Shown here: positions 23,046 through 37,013 of the stretch, piece by piece
How positions within the stretch are numbered: position 1 is the stretch's first letter
Layout of the letters: every line of letters starts with the position of its first letter
Assembly: GCA_010093605.1 (NCBI GenBank)
Contig: MU004188.1
Coordinates: 382,341-446,340 of the forward strand
Length of the DNA stretch: 64,000 nucleotides
Origin: Lophium mytilinum
Taxonomy: Eukaryota > Ascomycota > Dothideomycetes > Mytilinidiales > Mytilinidiaceae
Reading direction: 5' to 3'
Translations under genes and position numbers: made by a program
The notes under the pieces: generated by a model
What the model saw: only the letters and a program-made list of their open reading frames with translations
Database searches by the model: none
What the model was told of the DNA's origin: nothing

Positions 23046-25773
23046 ATGAACGTAATGAGAACGCAGGACAGCGCGAGCAGCGCGATTGCGATGAACAAAC
23101 CAAGGCCAGTGAAGAGGGCGAGGGTTGCGGTGGCTTGCCAGAGGTGTAAGACGAGAAAGCAGATATGTTTGCCCTTTCTTTTACAAGGCCTTTCTCTTTT
23201 CAATCCCAGAGCATTCAGTTAGTCAAGATACACTTCGAAGTCACAGTCCTTCACACTTGCAATCTTACTCTACGGGTTGAAATCACGACAGTCCCAATAA
23301 GACTGGAGCATGAAACTTATGCAAAGGGAATACTAAAGCTAACTCCCCCAGCACAAATGCGACGGCGTCCACCCCACCTGCGCCAACTGCCGCAACTTCC
23401 AAGCAAACTGCGAGTACATCATGCCCTCTAAAACCGTCAACGGTACTCGTGAACAGTACTTTCGCGCCGTCGAAGACCGCGTTGCGGAACTAGAAGGCAT
23501 CCTCGTGCGAGAGGGGATCGGAGATGAGGGTATGGTGAACTGGAAGAAATTACAGAAGGAGCTGGGTTCCGTTGGGAATGCGAATGCGAATGGGAGCGGG
23601 AGCGGTAGTGGAGGTGATGATGCTGGTAGTGGTAGCCCGCCCAAGAATCCAGTTATTATAGCAGCAGGCAGTGAAAATGGGATTGAGGACTGGGGCCTGA
23701 ATTCGAGCACAACGCCGACCCCGACGAATGCGTTAGCCGTGAGGAGGCATACGAAGCGGCCGAGTACATCCTTTGATGTTGGAGACCACGCTGAGAGTCG
23801 GACTGATTTGTATGATTTCGGAGGCGTGGACTCCGTGGTCGAGATACTAAGGGACTTGTCGCTGGAGGCTAGTGGGGGGTATATTGGCGCATCGTCGCAC
23901 ATTACGATGGGCCGAATGATCGGATCGATAGTTAAGGCGAAAGAAAGCTTCACAGCAACGAACGGACGGGGAATCGAAGAACATCTTAGCCCGAAGTCGG
24001 TGTGCACAGTTGCAAGTCCACCGGATGGGATACTGGAGGCGCGACATGTCCCGGCGGATATTGCGGAGAGGCTACTCAAGGGTTACTTGAAGCACATCTC
24101 GACTCGATGGCCGGTGCTACGAACCCCATATGTACGGAGGCTACATGCGGAAAGGCTGAATCTAATCGATCCGTATTCCACTGCGCTTTTGCACCTGGTG
24201 TATGCCATTGGGGGACGATTCCTGGAGACGACCGGCGAAACGGGTAATTTCTTCCCGGAAGAGCACCATGCAGCAGCGCTGCGACACTTGGATGAAATAT
24301 TGCAGTATCACGACATCCGATCTGTAGAGGTCCTGCTGCTTCTCTCGATATACAGCTTGAGAGCACCGAGAGGTCCAGGCGCATGGACGTATGTTGGACT
24401 GGCTATGCGGCAGTGCATTGATATGGGGTTCCATCGAAGGACTCCTCGAAAAATAAGGTCGCTTATGGAGTCGGAGATGAGGAAGAGAGTCTTCTGGTCT
24501 TGTTACTGTCTAGATAGACAAGTCTCTATCATTTTAGGAAGACCGTTCGCGATCTCTGATAGGGACATAGATGTTGAAGTAAGTACCTCCCTCCATCTGA
24601 GACGAATGAATCCGTCCTGACAATTGAAAGCTACCTCTGGACGTCGATGAAGCTGTGGAAGACCCTGTGTTACTCGAGCAGGCACATCGTGCCGCAAAGA
24701 TACAGGGAGACCAGCCTCCTTCCAAATCATCATCTATGAGCTGCTTCATCCACATATGCCGCCTAAGAATCATCGAATCCAACATACAGCAAGCGATCTA
24801 CCGCGTCGACCAACCTACTGGTGCAACAGAGGCAGAAGTCGAAAGGTTCGTCGTGCAACTAGAGCAATGGAAAGCGAACATGCCCCGAGACGCTCGAAAC
24901 CCTGACACAACCTCAAACGTAGAATTAGACTCCATGTCCATGGATGGTTACGACTACTACGTACGTCTCTCCTCCCTCCCCCCCAAGATTTACGCTCAAA
25001 CGCTGACCCTAATTCCATAGATGGTATACTACTACAAATGCATGCGCTTCCTCCTCCATCCCCACCTCTCTCGGCAACAAACAAACACCCAATTCCTCCG
25101 CAAATGCGCCGACGCCTGTGGCGGCGTGTGCCAGACCTACAAAAAACTCCACCAGAACGTTTCCGTCGGCTTCTCCCTCATGGCGCTGCACTCCGTCTTC
25201 CTTGCTGGGCTGACACTAATCTACTGCGCCTGGATCTCGCCGCGCGAGGTCTTCAGCATCACCGCGTCGAACGACATGACTGCGTGCAGCATCGTGCTGT
25301 ACATTATCACGGAGCGCTGGCCTGGCGCAAAGAAGTACCGTGATGTGTTTGAGACGATTAAGCAGAATGTGCTGGATAGCATCGAGGAAGGCAAGTATGC
25401 GCCAAGGCGGGCGATCAAGAAACTGAGGCCTACGCTGCGGCAGACGCTCAGGACAATGGATAAGAATGAGGAGGGCCAGGAAGAGTTTGAGGCTATGGTT
25501 GCAGATATGGCTGGAGCGGAAACCGAAGCCAGTAGCGAAGGGAGTTTAAGCTTAAGCACGACTCCTAATACCGAGAGGTACGACAGTCACGACTTTGGGA
25601 ATGGGATCATGGAAGGGGGGCAGTTTACGTTTGGGCCGCCGCTGGATAATCTGCCACTGGATTGTCATGGTGGGCAGTATGGGATGGATGTGCAGGATTG
25701 GATGCTGCATGATGCGTTGGACTTGAGTGGGTTTGAAATTGATGGATTTCAGGCTGAGGCTGGGCATTTCTGA
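23046..25773 (+). CDS. Zn2Cys6 transcription factor with fungal_trans domain
   Basis: Proposed exons 23046-23162, 23355-24578, 24631-24960 and 25021-25773 give 807 residues. The DNA-binding domain is ACQRCKTRKQ joined to KCDGVHPTCANCRNFQANC, with the normal C-x2-C-x6-C-x6-C-x2-C-x6-C spacing, and a dimerisation helix REQYFRAVEDRVAELEG follows. The fungal_trans domain lies near residues 230-500 (ALLHLVYAIGGRFLE, EVLLLLSIYSLRA, MESEMRKRVFWSCYCLDRQVS). The first intron (23163-23354, 192 nt) is odd: the only junction I found that keeps the cysteine cluster in frame has AT..AC ends. Introns two and three are ordinary GT..AG. Placed in the middle of the enzyme group, it is the likely pathway regulator. 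Confidence 0.85.
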
Positions 25774-28085
<2,312 letters not shown>

Positions 28086-28549
28086 GCTATAAGTTTGTCC
28101 ATTTCACATTCGAAAATTAGAGCTCAATGATTTGTGATAAAGCAAAAGAACTACACCTGAGGTGTAAAATGGAAGTGTGTACTACCTACCCAGTGTGAGA
28201 ACTCTTGGCGAAATAAAAGCTCAATGTACAAAATGCTAGTAAATCTAGTTGTAGGCTCTTCGTAGAGGGCGTGTGCATATTGCGGTACCGGTTTACCATT
28301 TACAGCCCCTAAGTATAGAGCTCACCAGTGAATCCGAGGATAGATTGCTTGATGAAAATGGAGAGGGGGAGGTGTGAATGCAGTACTGATTTTACACACG
28401 GACCACATGAATTACCCCTGACGCACATCTTGCATGACTCACGCCTTCCTTCGACGCCCCGATCCTCCGCTCGAAGAGGCCACGAATCGGCCAAACGTTT
28501 GGTTTGGCTTCCATTCACTAAGCCACTGCACACCCAGAGTCTAGCAGCC
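28086..28549. other. Spacer between Old Yellow Enzyme and acetyltransferase
   Basis: About 460 bases. An open frame runs upstream of 28550 in the acetyltransferase frame, but it shows no conserved sequence, so I take it as leader and promoter. Confidence 0.45.
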
Positions 28550-29317
28550 ATGGCCATCGAACTACGTCCAATGGAAGTGGACGACTGCCTGCAATGGATG
28601 CGCATCCGCTCGATCGCGTATCAGGGCCCAACGAATCTCATCGTCCACCATCGTCCGGTATCCGACGAGACTCTTGCCAAGGTAGCAGAGCAACGGAAGA
28701 AAGAGTTTCACGATCCAGGGACCTACCATTGGAAAGTTGTGGACGTCGAGACTGGGAAAATGATGACCGCGGCGAGATTTGAGTTGCACAACATGCAAGA
28801 GGAGAAAGGAGAGACAGAAAACGTGCCTGTCAAGAACAACGAGGCTCCATTTGTCCCACCAGAAGTCAATATGCCGGTTCTCATGGCACTTCTTGGACCT
28901 CTCCGCCAAGCACAGAGCGAGATCATGGGCGATCGGCCATATCTGTTGCTCGACACGCTCGCCACTCTTCCCGAATACCACCGGAGAGGTGCTGGGGCAA
29001 TAGTGGTGAAGTGGGGGGCAGAAAAAGCAGATGAACTGGGCATAGAGTTCTATTTGACAAGCTCGATGGTGGCAAGACCTCTATATGAGAAATACGGCTT
29101 CGTTCTGGTAAAGGACAATTGGTTTGATCGAGGGCCCTGGGGAGGAGAGGGCTTAGATTGGCATGGGGTACGTGGCATCATTTCTTTGCTTCTATTGAAG
29201 GGATCCCTTGACTCTTTACGTCGTCCTTTGGGTCTTGATGTCGTATGAGTCGATCTTGAAGCTGGAGGCTAACCTTCCCAGTGCATGGTCAGGAAACCGA
29301 ACACAATGTCAACGTAG
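28550..29317 (+). CDS. GNAT family N-acetyltransferase
   Basis: Two exons, 28550-29167 and 29282-29317, give 217 residues. The start MAIELRPMEVDDC matches the usual beginning of fungal GNAT proteins, so the in-frame ATG at 28328 is not used. The acetyl-CoA motif A is LDTLATLPEYHRRGAGAIVVKWG near residues 137-160 (the R-R-G-A-G loop), followed by LTSSMVARPLYEKYGFVLV. The last exon is only 36 nt and supplies the end CMVRKPNTMST, which many fungal homologues share (..MVRKP). The insert around residues 80-110 is rich in Glu/Lys. The acceptor substrate is unknown; it ends the run of enzyme genes. Confidence 0.82.
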
Positions 29318-29610
29318 AAGACAGTCTCATTCTCCAGATCGTCTTCTCCTCCGATCATCGAGGATTATGGCTGCAACCAAATTCTCATTATGATTTAGAT
29401 TAAACCTAGCATATTCTAGCAGGCGTATGTAGCGTATAAGTAACTTCATGACTACACTGCTAAAGTTGCATATAGGATGTTAAAAGAGTTATGATACTAA
29501 TTAGCTGCCGTTGGCTCGCTAGCTTCTGATACATGCTATCTCCATTGCGCTGTAAAGTCGAGTACGACACGGTGTTGCAGATATACGCAACGTATGAAGG
29601 GTGCACTAAC
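29318..29610. other. Convergent spacer
   Basis: About 290 bases between the 3' ends of the acetyltransferase and the zincin-like gene. AT-rich, no gene. Confidence 0.5.
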
Positions 29611-30926
29611 TCAGCCCGTAACATTGGATGCCCCCACCGTATCGAACTTGAGACCGGCGGGAACGTACGGCGCAGGGGTATATATACCACCCCCATCCTT
29701 CGTGGTTATATACGCAGCCAGCGCAAACCAAGACCATGTATCTGCATTCTTCAGGACGCGATCATCCAGGGTTCCAATGGTATCAATCGGATTCTTCGCT
29801 GCCCACTTAACGGCTGAAGGCGTCAGCATCCACTTCAGTCCATAGTCAGGGTAAGTGAATTGTTGGCGCGCGATGTCGCCAACGCCGTCCTGATCTGTTG
29901 GCCAGGTGCCGATGTTCTTTTTCATCAGGAGGGCGTTGATCCAGTGGCGAGCGCGGTTCTCGTAGTCTATGGTAGGAGGTTAGTTTCAGTCTGCAGGCTG
30001 GGTTCAGATGGGAAAACATACTCTCAATATTCCAATACTCGTGCGATAAACCACCTTCACTGATGGCCCCGGACAAAGTAGGGAGCCGGAACCAAGAGTC
30101 GCAAAACATGAGTCCGTCCTTGTCGTCGCCGTAGTTGTCCACAAGGTGCACATAGCCTGGTTGGGTAGTGCAATAAGCGCCTTCTGGCTGGCGCATCGAA
30201 TTGTCGCCTTGTTCAATCGCTCATCAATGCCGGCGCCAGTGTGGATTGTGAAGAGAGAGGGCATACCGCAGAACACCTGGATTTGAGTCGACGAGGCCCA
30301 CCAGCCGTTGCCGAAACTATACACATTACGGAGGGTGTTAGTTATTTTCCACCGGTTGCCTTGGAACTTGATCGGAGCGGGGAATCTGCGGTAGGTCAGC
30401 GAAGTTCCACCTCTAATGCAGTCGTATTCTAGGCAGCTGTTGTCACGTACCCAAAGTAGTCCACTGCAGCGGCTGAATTAAAGTCAGTTTCGAACACGGG
30501 ATCACAGCCCTGATGTCGGTCAGCCTCTTAGAGCAGTCATGCAGCCTTGGTTGGAGAACGGAGACACCGGGCCTTCGATCGGCGGGTAAAGACAGTACCC
30601 ACCATGATGAGATGCTTCTCTGCGGTTAAAAAACGAGTTAGTATCAGAGTGGAATATTCAAGATGCGTGCGGATAACTGGTAACCTACCATTCAGGGCAT
30701 CAAGAATAGCGCTCTGCTGGCCGCCGTCGCAACTTTTATCAAACCCCAACTTGTACTGGATGGATACATTTCCAGTAGGCTGTGGGACTGGAGGGAGACC
30801 AGTAGTGTCAGCTACCCCGCTAGGAAGCGGAACAGGTGAAAATGAAGGAGTAGTCAAGCCGGGACCTGATGTCAAAGTGTACGCGCTTGCCGTTGCGGCG
30901 ATGCTAAGGGCGAGGAGGAGCTTCAT
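29611..30926 (-). CDS. Secreted zincin-like protein with degenerate HExxN site
   Basis: Six exons, 30926-30689, 30619-30603, 30509-30451, 30385-30267, 30207-30022 and 29966-29611, give 324 residues; every junction is in phase. A signal peptide MKLLLALSIAATASA is clear. The body has paired cysteines (KSCDGG, MGCDPVF, VFCGDN, GAYC, MFCDSWF) and a stretch LPTLSG..LSHEYWN where metalloprotease relatives have HExxH. Here the second zinc ligand is Asn, so protease activity is doubtful. The C-terminal TWSWFALAAY lines up with YMWWFLANYI of the neighbour at 31763. The second exon, 17 nt, is very small but fits between good splice sites. Exact family not named with certainty; it resembles fungal M35/lysine-specific metallo-endopeptidase-like proteins. 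Confidence 0.72.
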
Positions 30927-31762
30927 CGTAAGGTTTGGGAGAGGTCACTACCTGGGACGGCGGATGAAGGTCTGAGGTGAAGCTGGTCTACTCCTATATC
31001 TTATGTTCCGAGCTCGGACTAGCTGAGTATAGACCGAGGATAGGATTGGGGGCGGGAGGCGAACCTCTACAGCTGGTAAGAGAGTAGCAAGGTGTGCTGG
31101 TTCGACCACAGCCACAAGCACTTTATCCGCTACGATGAGGCGCTCGAAGGAATCGCGCCCATATTGGCATCTTTTTCCTTGTTGGTGTACATGTCAGCCC
31201 CAGATTGCCATCTCTTTCCTCGTTGGTGTATATGTCAGCGACGATGAAACTATTACGGCAAGCTTTCTGTTCGCTTCTCTTTCCTCGTTGTGTACAGGCT
31301 AGCGACGATGAAACCGCTACGACAAGCTTTTCATTTGCGGATCCTCCCGCAGCCAAGCATATTCAAGCATTCTCCCCCAGACCAACGGCCCCCACGGCCC
31401 CTCCCGCCCCTACGTCTTCCCGATCCTTCGCGCCAAAATGAGACGACCATTTACAGACACGGCGAATCCGAGATCGTTTTTGATCCCAAGGTCCCTGTAC
31501 CTTGCAGGTGTTACGCGTGTTGATCCCTCATGCCCCGAGCCGATTCTCCCAGCACTTTGGTAAATGTTTGGACCCGAGTAAGACCAACACGAGAGGCATT
31601 GGGGTCTGCAAAGGAATATTACCCTCTCAATCTCACTAGAGTGATCTGTCTGGGGCATATGTCATCTCCACAGCAATGAGCTCATGTGGCAGCTTCGTTC
31701 TTGCTTATAGATATCCCTAAAGAACACTCACCCATCTACGAAGCCATTGAAACTTCCAAAGA
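30927..31762. promoter_or_regulatory. Divergent promoter region between two zincin-like genes, with tandem repeat
   Basis: The two paralogues are read outward from this 836-bp spacer. Near 31211-31345 it holds two imperfect copies of a 65-bp unit that starts TCTCTTTCCTCGTTG and contains AGCGACGATGAAAC; a weaker partial copy precedes them near 31165. No gene is present. Confidence 0.55.
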
Positions 31763-33216
31763 ATGGCTTTACTTCTACTCACACTCACTGCACTAGGTGT
31801 GATGAGCGTAGTGGGTGGCCAATCCGCCCCCACTACGTTACTCACCTCTCAATCCATCTCAGCTCCAGATTCAACAGCTGTAGAGCCAACGGGTATCTCG
31901 ACTGATACACCTCCGATTGCTACGGGCTCAGTAGTCCCCTTGGCCGCCCGACTGACGGGCTTCGATGGATGCACAGATCCTCAGTTTATCAGAGACGCCT
32001 TCACCGAGTTCGAGAGGATGGTCCCATTGGAAAGAAACTCGGCTGATAATGAGTATGTTTGTGAGATCATATCGAGATATATATCTAATTACCGCGCCAC
32101 TTCAGTAACCCTGGGCTCGATCAATACGCGTGGAAGGATCCTACCTGGACCAGTGGTCCCTCCGTGGACTTCTTTGGCCCTATGAACAGATTCAGCGACT
32201 ATAAAGATCAAGTGACAGGCAAGTGATTTCGCCTCAGCAGGACGAGTTGCTATCATACTCATCGTGATCAGCCAATATCGATAGACTTGCAAAATTTCGA
32301 ACGGGATGGCTCACGACGTGGACGCTACGAGTCCGCTGTGACGATAAATTGAAACAGGTCAGAATTGGCTACCGTGATGACTCTACTCATCCCACTGATA
32401 CTCCCATAGTGCCCAGAGAAGGAAGACCCGCCAGATGACCCATGCGACCCTCCCGGTGACGGGGATCCTACTCCCAAAAAGCCGACGAAGATAGCCTACG
32501 TGCGTATGCTCTGAGTCGGAAATTTCATGGGTCCATTCTAAATCGCAGACAGGTTGCAACGGTAGACCCGTATATAGATCACATGTTCTTCTGCCCGAGT
32601 TTCTTCCTTCGTCCTAAGCTCGACGACCGCATTGCGACCACGGTCAACAACCTTGTTCAAGCCAATTGGCTTGACAACTATGCTAATCGAGGTATGATCA
32701 TATAAACTTGTATAGTGCTAGCACTGACCCTTTGCTAGCGACTACGGTGGCTCATGAACTCCTCCACATCTCCTGGATTGGGAGCCCAATTGACAGCCCT
32801 GCAAGAAATCAGTTAATCGATATCTTCATGCCGGACGGCAACTGGAAAGCATACCGAACAGTAGATTGCAAGTATCTAGCCCATTCGGAAATTGAACCTG
32901 ATGTGCAGCATGTCAATAAGTAAGTAGTGGGACGCCTAGCATTACGAGTGTAGTCATTACTAATGCGTACTGTAGTGTCAACAACTACATGTGGTGGTTC
33001 CTTGCAAATTACATCATCCACAAATATGATTTCTATCCCGTACGTATAGCTCGTAGCCTGTCCGTGTAGTTCTCGAGATCACAGACTGACTACTCGGTAT
33101 TCCAGTCGGGATCAACGTGGTTGACGACGCTTGACCCGCCACTATCTCCACCCAGCGTAGCGAATCTAGCAATAACGAATAGCACTGACGTAGAGATTGG
33201 CTGGGGTGACTGTTGA
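31763..33216 (+). CDS. Secreted zincin-like metalloprotease with HELLH
   Basis: Eight exons, 31763-32052, 32106-32218, 32272-32357, 32410-32499, 32553-32691, 32739-32919, 32976-33039 and 33106-33216, give 357 residues, all junctions in phase. A hydrophobic signal peptide MALLLLTLTALGVMSVVGG leads. Cysteine pattern and segment order follow the divergent neighbour (FDGC, VDFFGPM, VRCDD, HMFFCPSFFL). The zinc motif TTVAHELLHISWIG (HExxH) is intact, followed by a WWFLANYI segment. An insert PEKEDPPDDPCDPPGDGDP is acidic and proline-rich. The second intron (32219-32271) starts GCAAGT, a GC-AG intron. Likely an active secreted peptidase; substrate unknown. Confidence 0.75.
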
Positions 33217-33965
33217 GCAGGCGTAAGAGAGAGCTTGACGGAGGAAGCAGTTAAGGTAGTGTCTATGGTGAGAAGTAGGGTGATTGTAGTCTGCCGTCCA
33301 AATTTATAAGCCAAGCTACCGATAAAGGCTCCATATATCCAGTGCAGAAGTCATTTTGGCGGCCCAAGGAGAGTGCTTCGAGAATTGGGCAAAGTCCAAA
33401 TCGTCCACGTGTCGACCAGATACATGTTGCACTCAAAATCATCTTGAGCTAGGCCTCCACTAACAAGTAATTGCGCCCATATGCAATTAGTATATTCCCA
33501 TCCCACTATGGCATTATCAAAGTGTATTCTTCGAATATATTGACAGTCTAGCTGCACCACCAAAGGAGAAGCCTGGGACCCTGCCTTTGTTGAGCGAATA
33601 CCGGCAGAGCAGAAACTGAGAGGGAGGATTAGCAATCATGCCAGCTTCATCGTTCATGAAGTGCCGCTCATTGGTCGGTGGGCGGAGAGTTCGTTACCTA
33701 CTTCTATAACCTAATCTAAGGTGCCATGTCGATCGCTTCTTGGGTTTGGAAGAGGGAATCAGACCATTCAAGATCCCGATTGAATAGTACTTTGGAAAGC
33801 CGAAGCACCTATGTCATTGCAGAAACCTTTCATAAGAATCAGGAAGATGGACGAATAGTACTGATTCTGACCAATCACATGCCGACGTGCTGCCGCTAAA
33901 ATCCCAAGCTCATTTCTACAACCGACCTCAGCCTTCACGACTTTCTTCGTATAGCCCACATCACA
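33217..33965. other. Gene-free spacer upstream of ATP10
   Basis: Nothing supported was found. One minus-strand frame at 33351-33635 has no ATG start and no recognisable sequence. Confidence 0.5.
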
Positions 33966-35032
33966 ATGTTGAAACCTTCATTCCTTCTAGCATTTCGATC
34001 GTTGGCCCTCGAAACACCGCGGCCATGTATCCGCTGCGCAATCCCTCCCCACCGCGGCGCCGCCCCACGCGTCGTACCCAACCTCCGACTTTTCTCCACA
34101 CAACCACGACTCCAACGCCCCGAAGAGAGCTCCCAAGATGACGACGGCTTCGTCCCCCGCGCCCTCGGCCGCCCAATTGGCTTCCACGACCCTCCCCGCC
34201 CAGGCGAGAATACCGGCTACGACGGCCGCGGCTTCTGGCAGCGAAAAAAGGACTTTACAGATTACGACCGCCATGTCCGGAGGCGCAAGCAATTGTAAGC
34301 CTGCACATCCTTTTACAGCTCCTCTGCCATAAGCGTAGGATAGCGATGCTAACGATTGTTGCGTGTAGAGCCGCGAGGATATCCAAGCCCTACTTCCGCG
34401 ACTTCACAATGACTAAATACCGCGAAGGTAAATCCTTCCTCGCGAATCCCATGATCTTTAAGCGCTCCGCTGCGTTGTACTTCCCGAACTTGCACGGCAG
34501 AACCTTGGCGTCCTCGTCGCCGACTGATACGACGCCGGTGCTGAAGGGGAAGGTGTCGATTGTCAGTGTATGGTCGAGCTTATGGGGGGAGAACCAGGTA
34601 AAGACGTTCACCGGTTTGGAGGAGAACCCTGAACTGCAGGAGTTTCTGAGGAAGAATAAGGACCGGGCTCAGAGAGTGGAAGTGCACATTGAGGAGAATT
34701 ATGCCAAGGCGTGGCTGGTGAGCCTGTTTCAAGGTCGGTTGAGGAAACAGAGGGCGGAAGAGGATTGGGGGAAGTACTTTATTGTGAAGAAGGGGATTAA
34801 TGAGTCGATCCGGGAGACTATTGGGATATTGAATGGGAGGGTGGGCTACGTGTATCTTCTAGACGAGGAGTGTAAGATCCGCTGGGCGGCGAGCGGGAAT
34901 GCGGAGGAGGGAGAACCGGAAAGTATGATGAAGGGGCTTCAGAAGCTGGTGCATAGCGGTTCAGTGCTAGAAGGTGGCGCGTCAAAAGTGGATGGGAAGG
35001 TGAAATCCGCAGCTGCGACTGCTGCAGTATAG
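33966..35032 (+). CDS. ATP10: Mitochondrial F1F0-ATPase assembly factor ATP10
   Basis: Atp10 is an inner-membrane assembly factor that helps subunit 6 join the Fo rotor. Exons 33966-34294 and 34369-35032 give 330 residues, with a 74-nt intron. The N-terminus MLKPSFLLAFRSLALETPRP is a basic, hydroxylated mitochondrial presequence. The ATP10 domain runs from about residue 110: ISKPYFRDFTMTKYREGKSF, FKRSAALYFPNLHG, the VSIVSVWSSLWGENQVKTF strand, and GYVYLLDEECKIRWAASG at the end, all typical. Length is near the fungal norm (about 300). It converges on GOS1, whose stop is only 208 bp away. Confidence 0.9.
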
Positions 35033-35240
35033 ACAGACGCTACTGTAAACATGCCAATTTCGACTGGCTAATGTAAGAAGAAATGTAATTGTACAATTTG
35101 AACGATGCGCTTCGATAGTCGCGCATGTTCTCCACCATTCAAACTCCAGCATATATGATTGTCCATAAAGTATCCTCCAAACTCCACACCCAACGCCCAC
35201 GACGCCATGCCAAATGTTTGCTCCTTTGTAGCAACCGAAA

Positions 35241-36028
35241 TCATCTGAACCACAGTAGCATCAGAAAACAGAATGCAATAAAGCTGCCCAATATGATCCC
35301 GTCCCTTCGCTTCTTCGCCCCTATCCGTCCAATCAGGCTGTTGATGCCCGGCACCTGGCTCGCTGCGCCAACAATCCTCCGATTTATACTCGCGAGAGAT
35401 TCCCTCTGGATCCCAAAGTTTTCATTCACGGCATATGCCTGAGAAAGGACGCTGTCGGCCATGGAGTGGCTATTGTCGATTCGCCGCCGCTCGTCAAGCA
35501 TGTACTCGGCCTCGGCTGAAGCAGGATTCGAGGACCGGTAGGCGTCGATGTCTGAGCGGACGTTGGAGAGTAGATTGGCCTTGTTGCGCGCATCCGCGAT
35601 TGTCGACCGGAGACGGGCATATTCTCGGCGGTGGTCTTGCAGGACTTCTCGGTGGCGTGCGACGTGGGTCTGTTTCATAGCCGAAGAGGTAAGGGCGGAT
35701 TCAGAGTCCAGTAGGCGGGAAAGTTGTGCTATGAGGGCCTCGCGCTGGGAGGTGTGTGAGCACTGAAGATGGTTGATGTTGGGAGCTACAACCTACCTTT
35801 TCAAGGACCTCTTGCAGTTGTTTCTCGGTTCGTAGCTCCTCTTCCGACGGCTTCTGGGGTATGTGTGTCATCGAGGCATACTGCGAGTATGTATGGAAGA
35901 GCGTCTCGGTCTGAACTCCCTTGTCAGCATCTGGAATCTGTGATATCGATATAGGAAGCGCCCACCTGAGTCTCTAACGAGCGGGCCTGCTGCCGAAGCT
36001 GCGCCCACCCACCGCCGGTCGAAGACAT
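35241..36028 (-). CDS. GOS1: Golgi Qb-SNARE GOS1
   Basis: Gos1 (Gos28 in animals) is a tail-anchored SNARE for intra-Golgi transport. Exons 36028-35966, 35910-35797 and 35744-35241 give 226 residues, close to yeast Gos1. The start MSSTGGGWAQLRQQARSLETQ is typical. A coiled-coil N-terminal region is followed by RHREVLQDHRREYARLRSTI and the SNARE helix near residues 140-200 (SHSMADSVLSQAYAVNENFG), with a C-terminal membrane anchor IILGSFIAFCFLMLLWF. Divergent from RPL35 across a 237-bp shared promoter (36029-36265). Confidence 0.92.
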
Positions 36029-36265
36029 GTCGATTTGTTGCTGCGCGACCCGTGAGAGCCTGGAGTAAGTGGAGTGTTCAACGTCGCCAGTGACGACGCC
36101 TGCGGTTTGAGGAAAGCTGTGCACGGGCAACTTCCTCGGCTGCCGGCGCACGATTCTCCGCCTGCCAAGCCCACTTCAGAATTTCGAAACGAAGTTCGTC
36201 CTCAGCCATCGACGACGAACTCTTCGACAACTGCAATTCCACCCGCAGCCTCGACAACCGCCACG
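36029..36265. promoter_or_regulatory. Compact divergent promoter, GOS1 / RPL35
   Basis: The two start codons lie 237 bp apart on opposite strands, so this short spacer must hold both promoters and both 5' leaders. No element was identified with confidence. Confidence 0.5.
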
Positions 36266-37013
36266 ATGGTCAGTATCGCTCTCTTGCTATTCTATGGGAA
36301 CTCTTTCCTGTATGCGTACCCAGCGCTAGCTTCTCGATACTGCCACGACTCGCAAAATGAGGGATGTTCGGACAGCGCAAGCTCTACGACGCCTCATCAC
36401 CGCAGCGCACACAGTCCAGAGTCTTCGAGGAGACGGGACTCTCCAGAATATTAGCTGATTGCGTTGTGGTTTACAGAGTTCGACCAAAGTCAAGCCCGCC
36501 GCTCTCTGGAGCAAGAACAAGGAGGACCTCAACCGTACGCTCCCCGATTTCTTCCTACAAGACCGCTACTAAACTGAACTACAGAACAGCTCATCGAGCT
36601 CAAGGGCGAGCTGATTAGCCTGCGAACTTCAAAGGTTTCCCCAGTATCTGCCCAGTACCCGATTTAGAGAACATCGAATATTGACAAGCGTCTAGGTCGC
36701 CGGTGGTGCCAGCAGCAAGCTCACCCGCATCCATGATGTCCGCAAGGGCATCGCCCGCGTCCTGACCGTCATCAACGCCAAACAACGCGCACAACTCCGC
36801 ATCTTCTACAAGGGCAAGAAGTACCTGCCATTGGACCTCCGCGTACGCATATACCAGCCCTCTCATTCGGACCTGTAACTCACAAATCACTAGCCTAAGG
36901 AAACCCGCGCACGGAGGCGAAGGCTCACAGCCCACGAGGCCGGCAAGGTCACCGAGAAGCAGAAGAAGAAGCAGACGCACTTCCCCCAGCGCAAATATGC
37001 CGTCAAGGCATAG
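36266..37013 (+). CDS. RPL35: 60S ribosomal protein uL29 (L35)
   Basis: Five exons, 36266-36268, 36477-36534, 36585-36634, 36696-36842 and 36894-37013, give 125 residues (yeast Rpl35 has 120). The first coding exon is only the ATG, followed by a 208-nt intron starting GTCAGT; an ATG-only first exon with a long intron is common in ribosomal protein genes. The protein reads [19 protein letters not shown].. with [20 protein letters not shown] and the C-terminal [16 protein letters not shown], hallmarks of L35. It sits near the polypeptide exit tunnel of the large subunit. Confidence 0.93.

Noticed and set aside
33351-33635. Small minus-strand frame between zincin and ATP10
   Set aside because: No ATG start in frame and no recognisable sequence or signal peptide.
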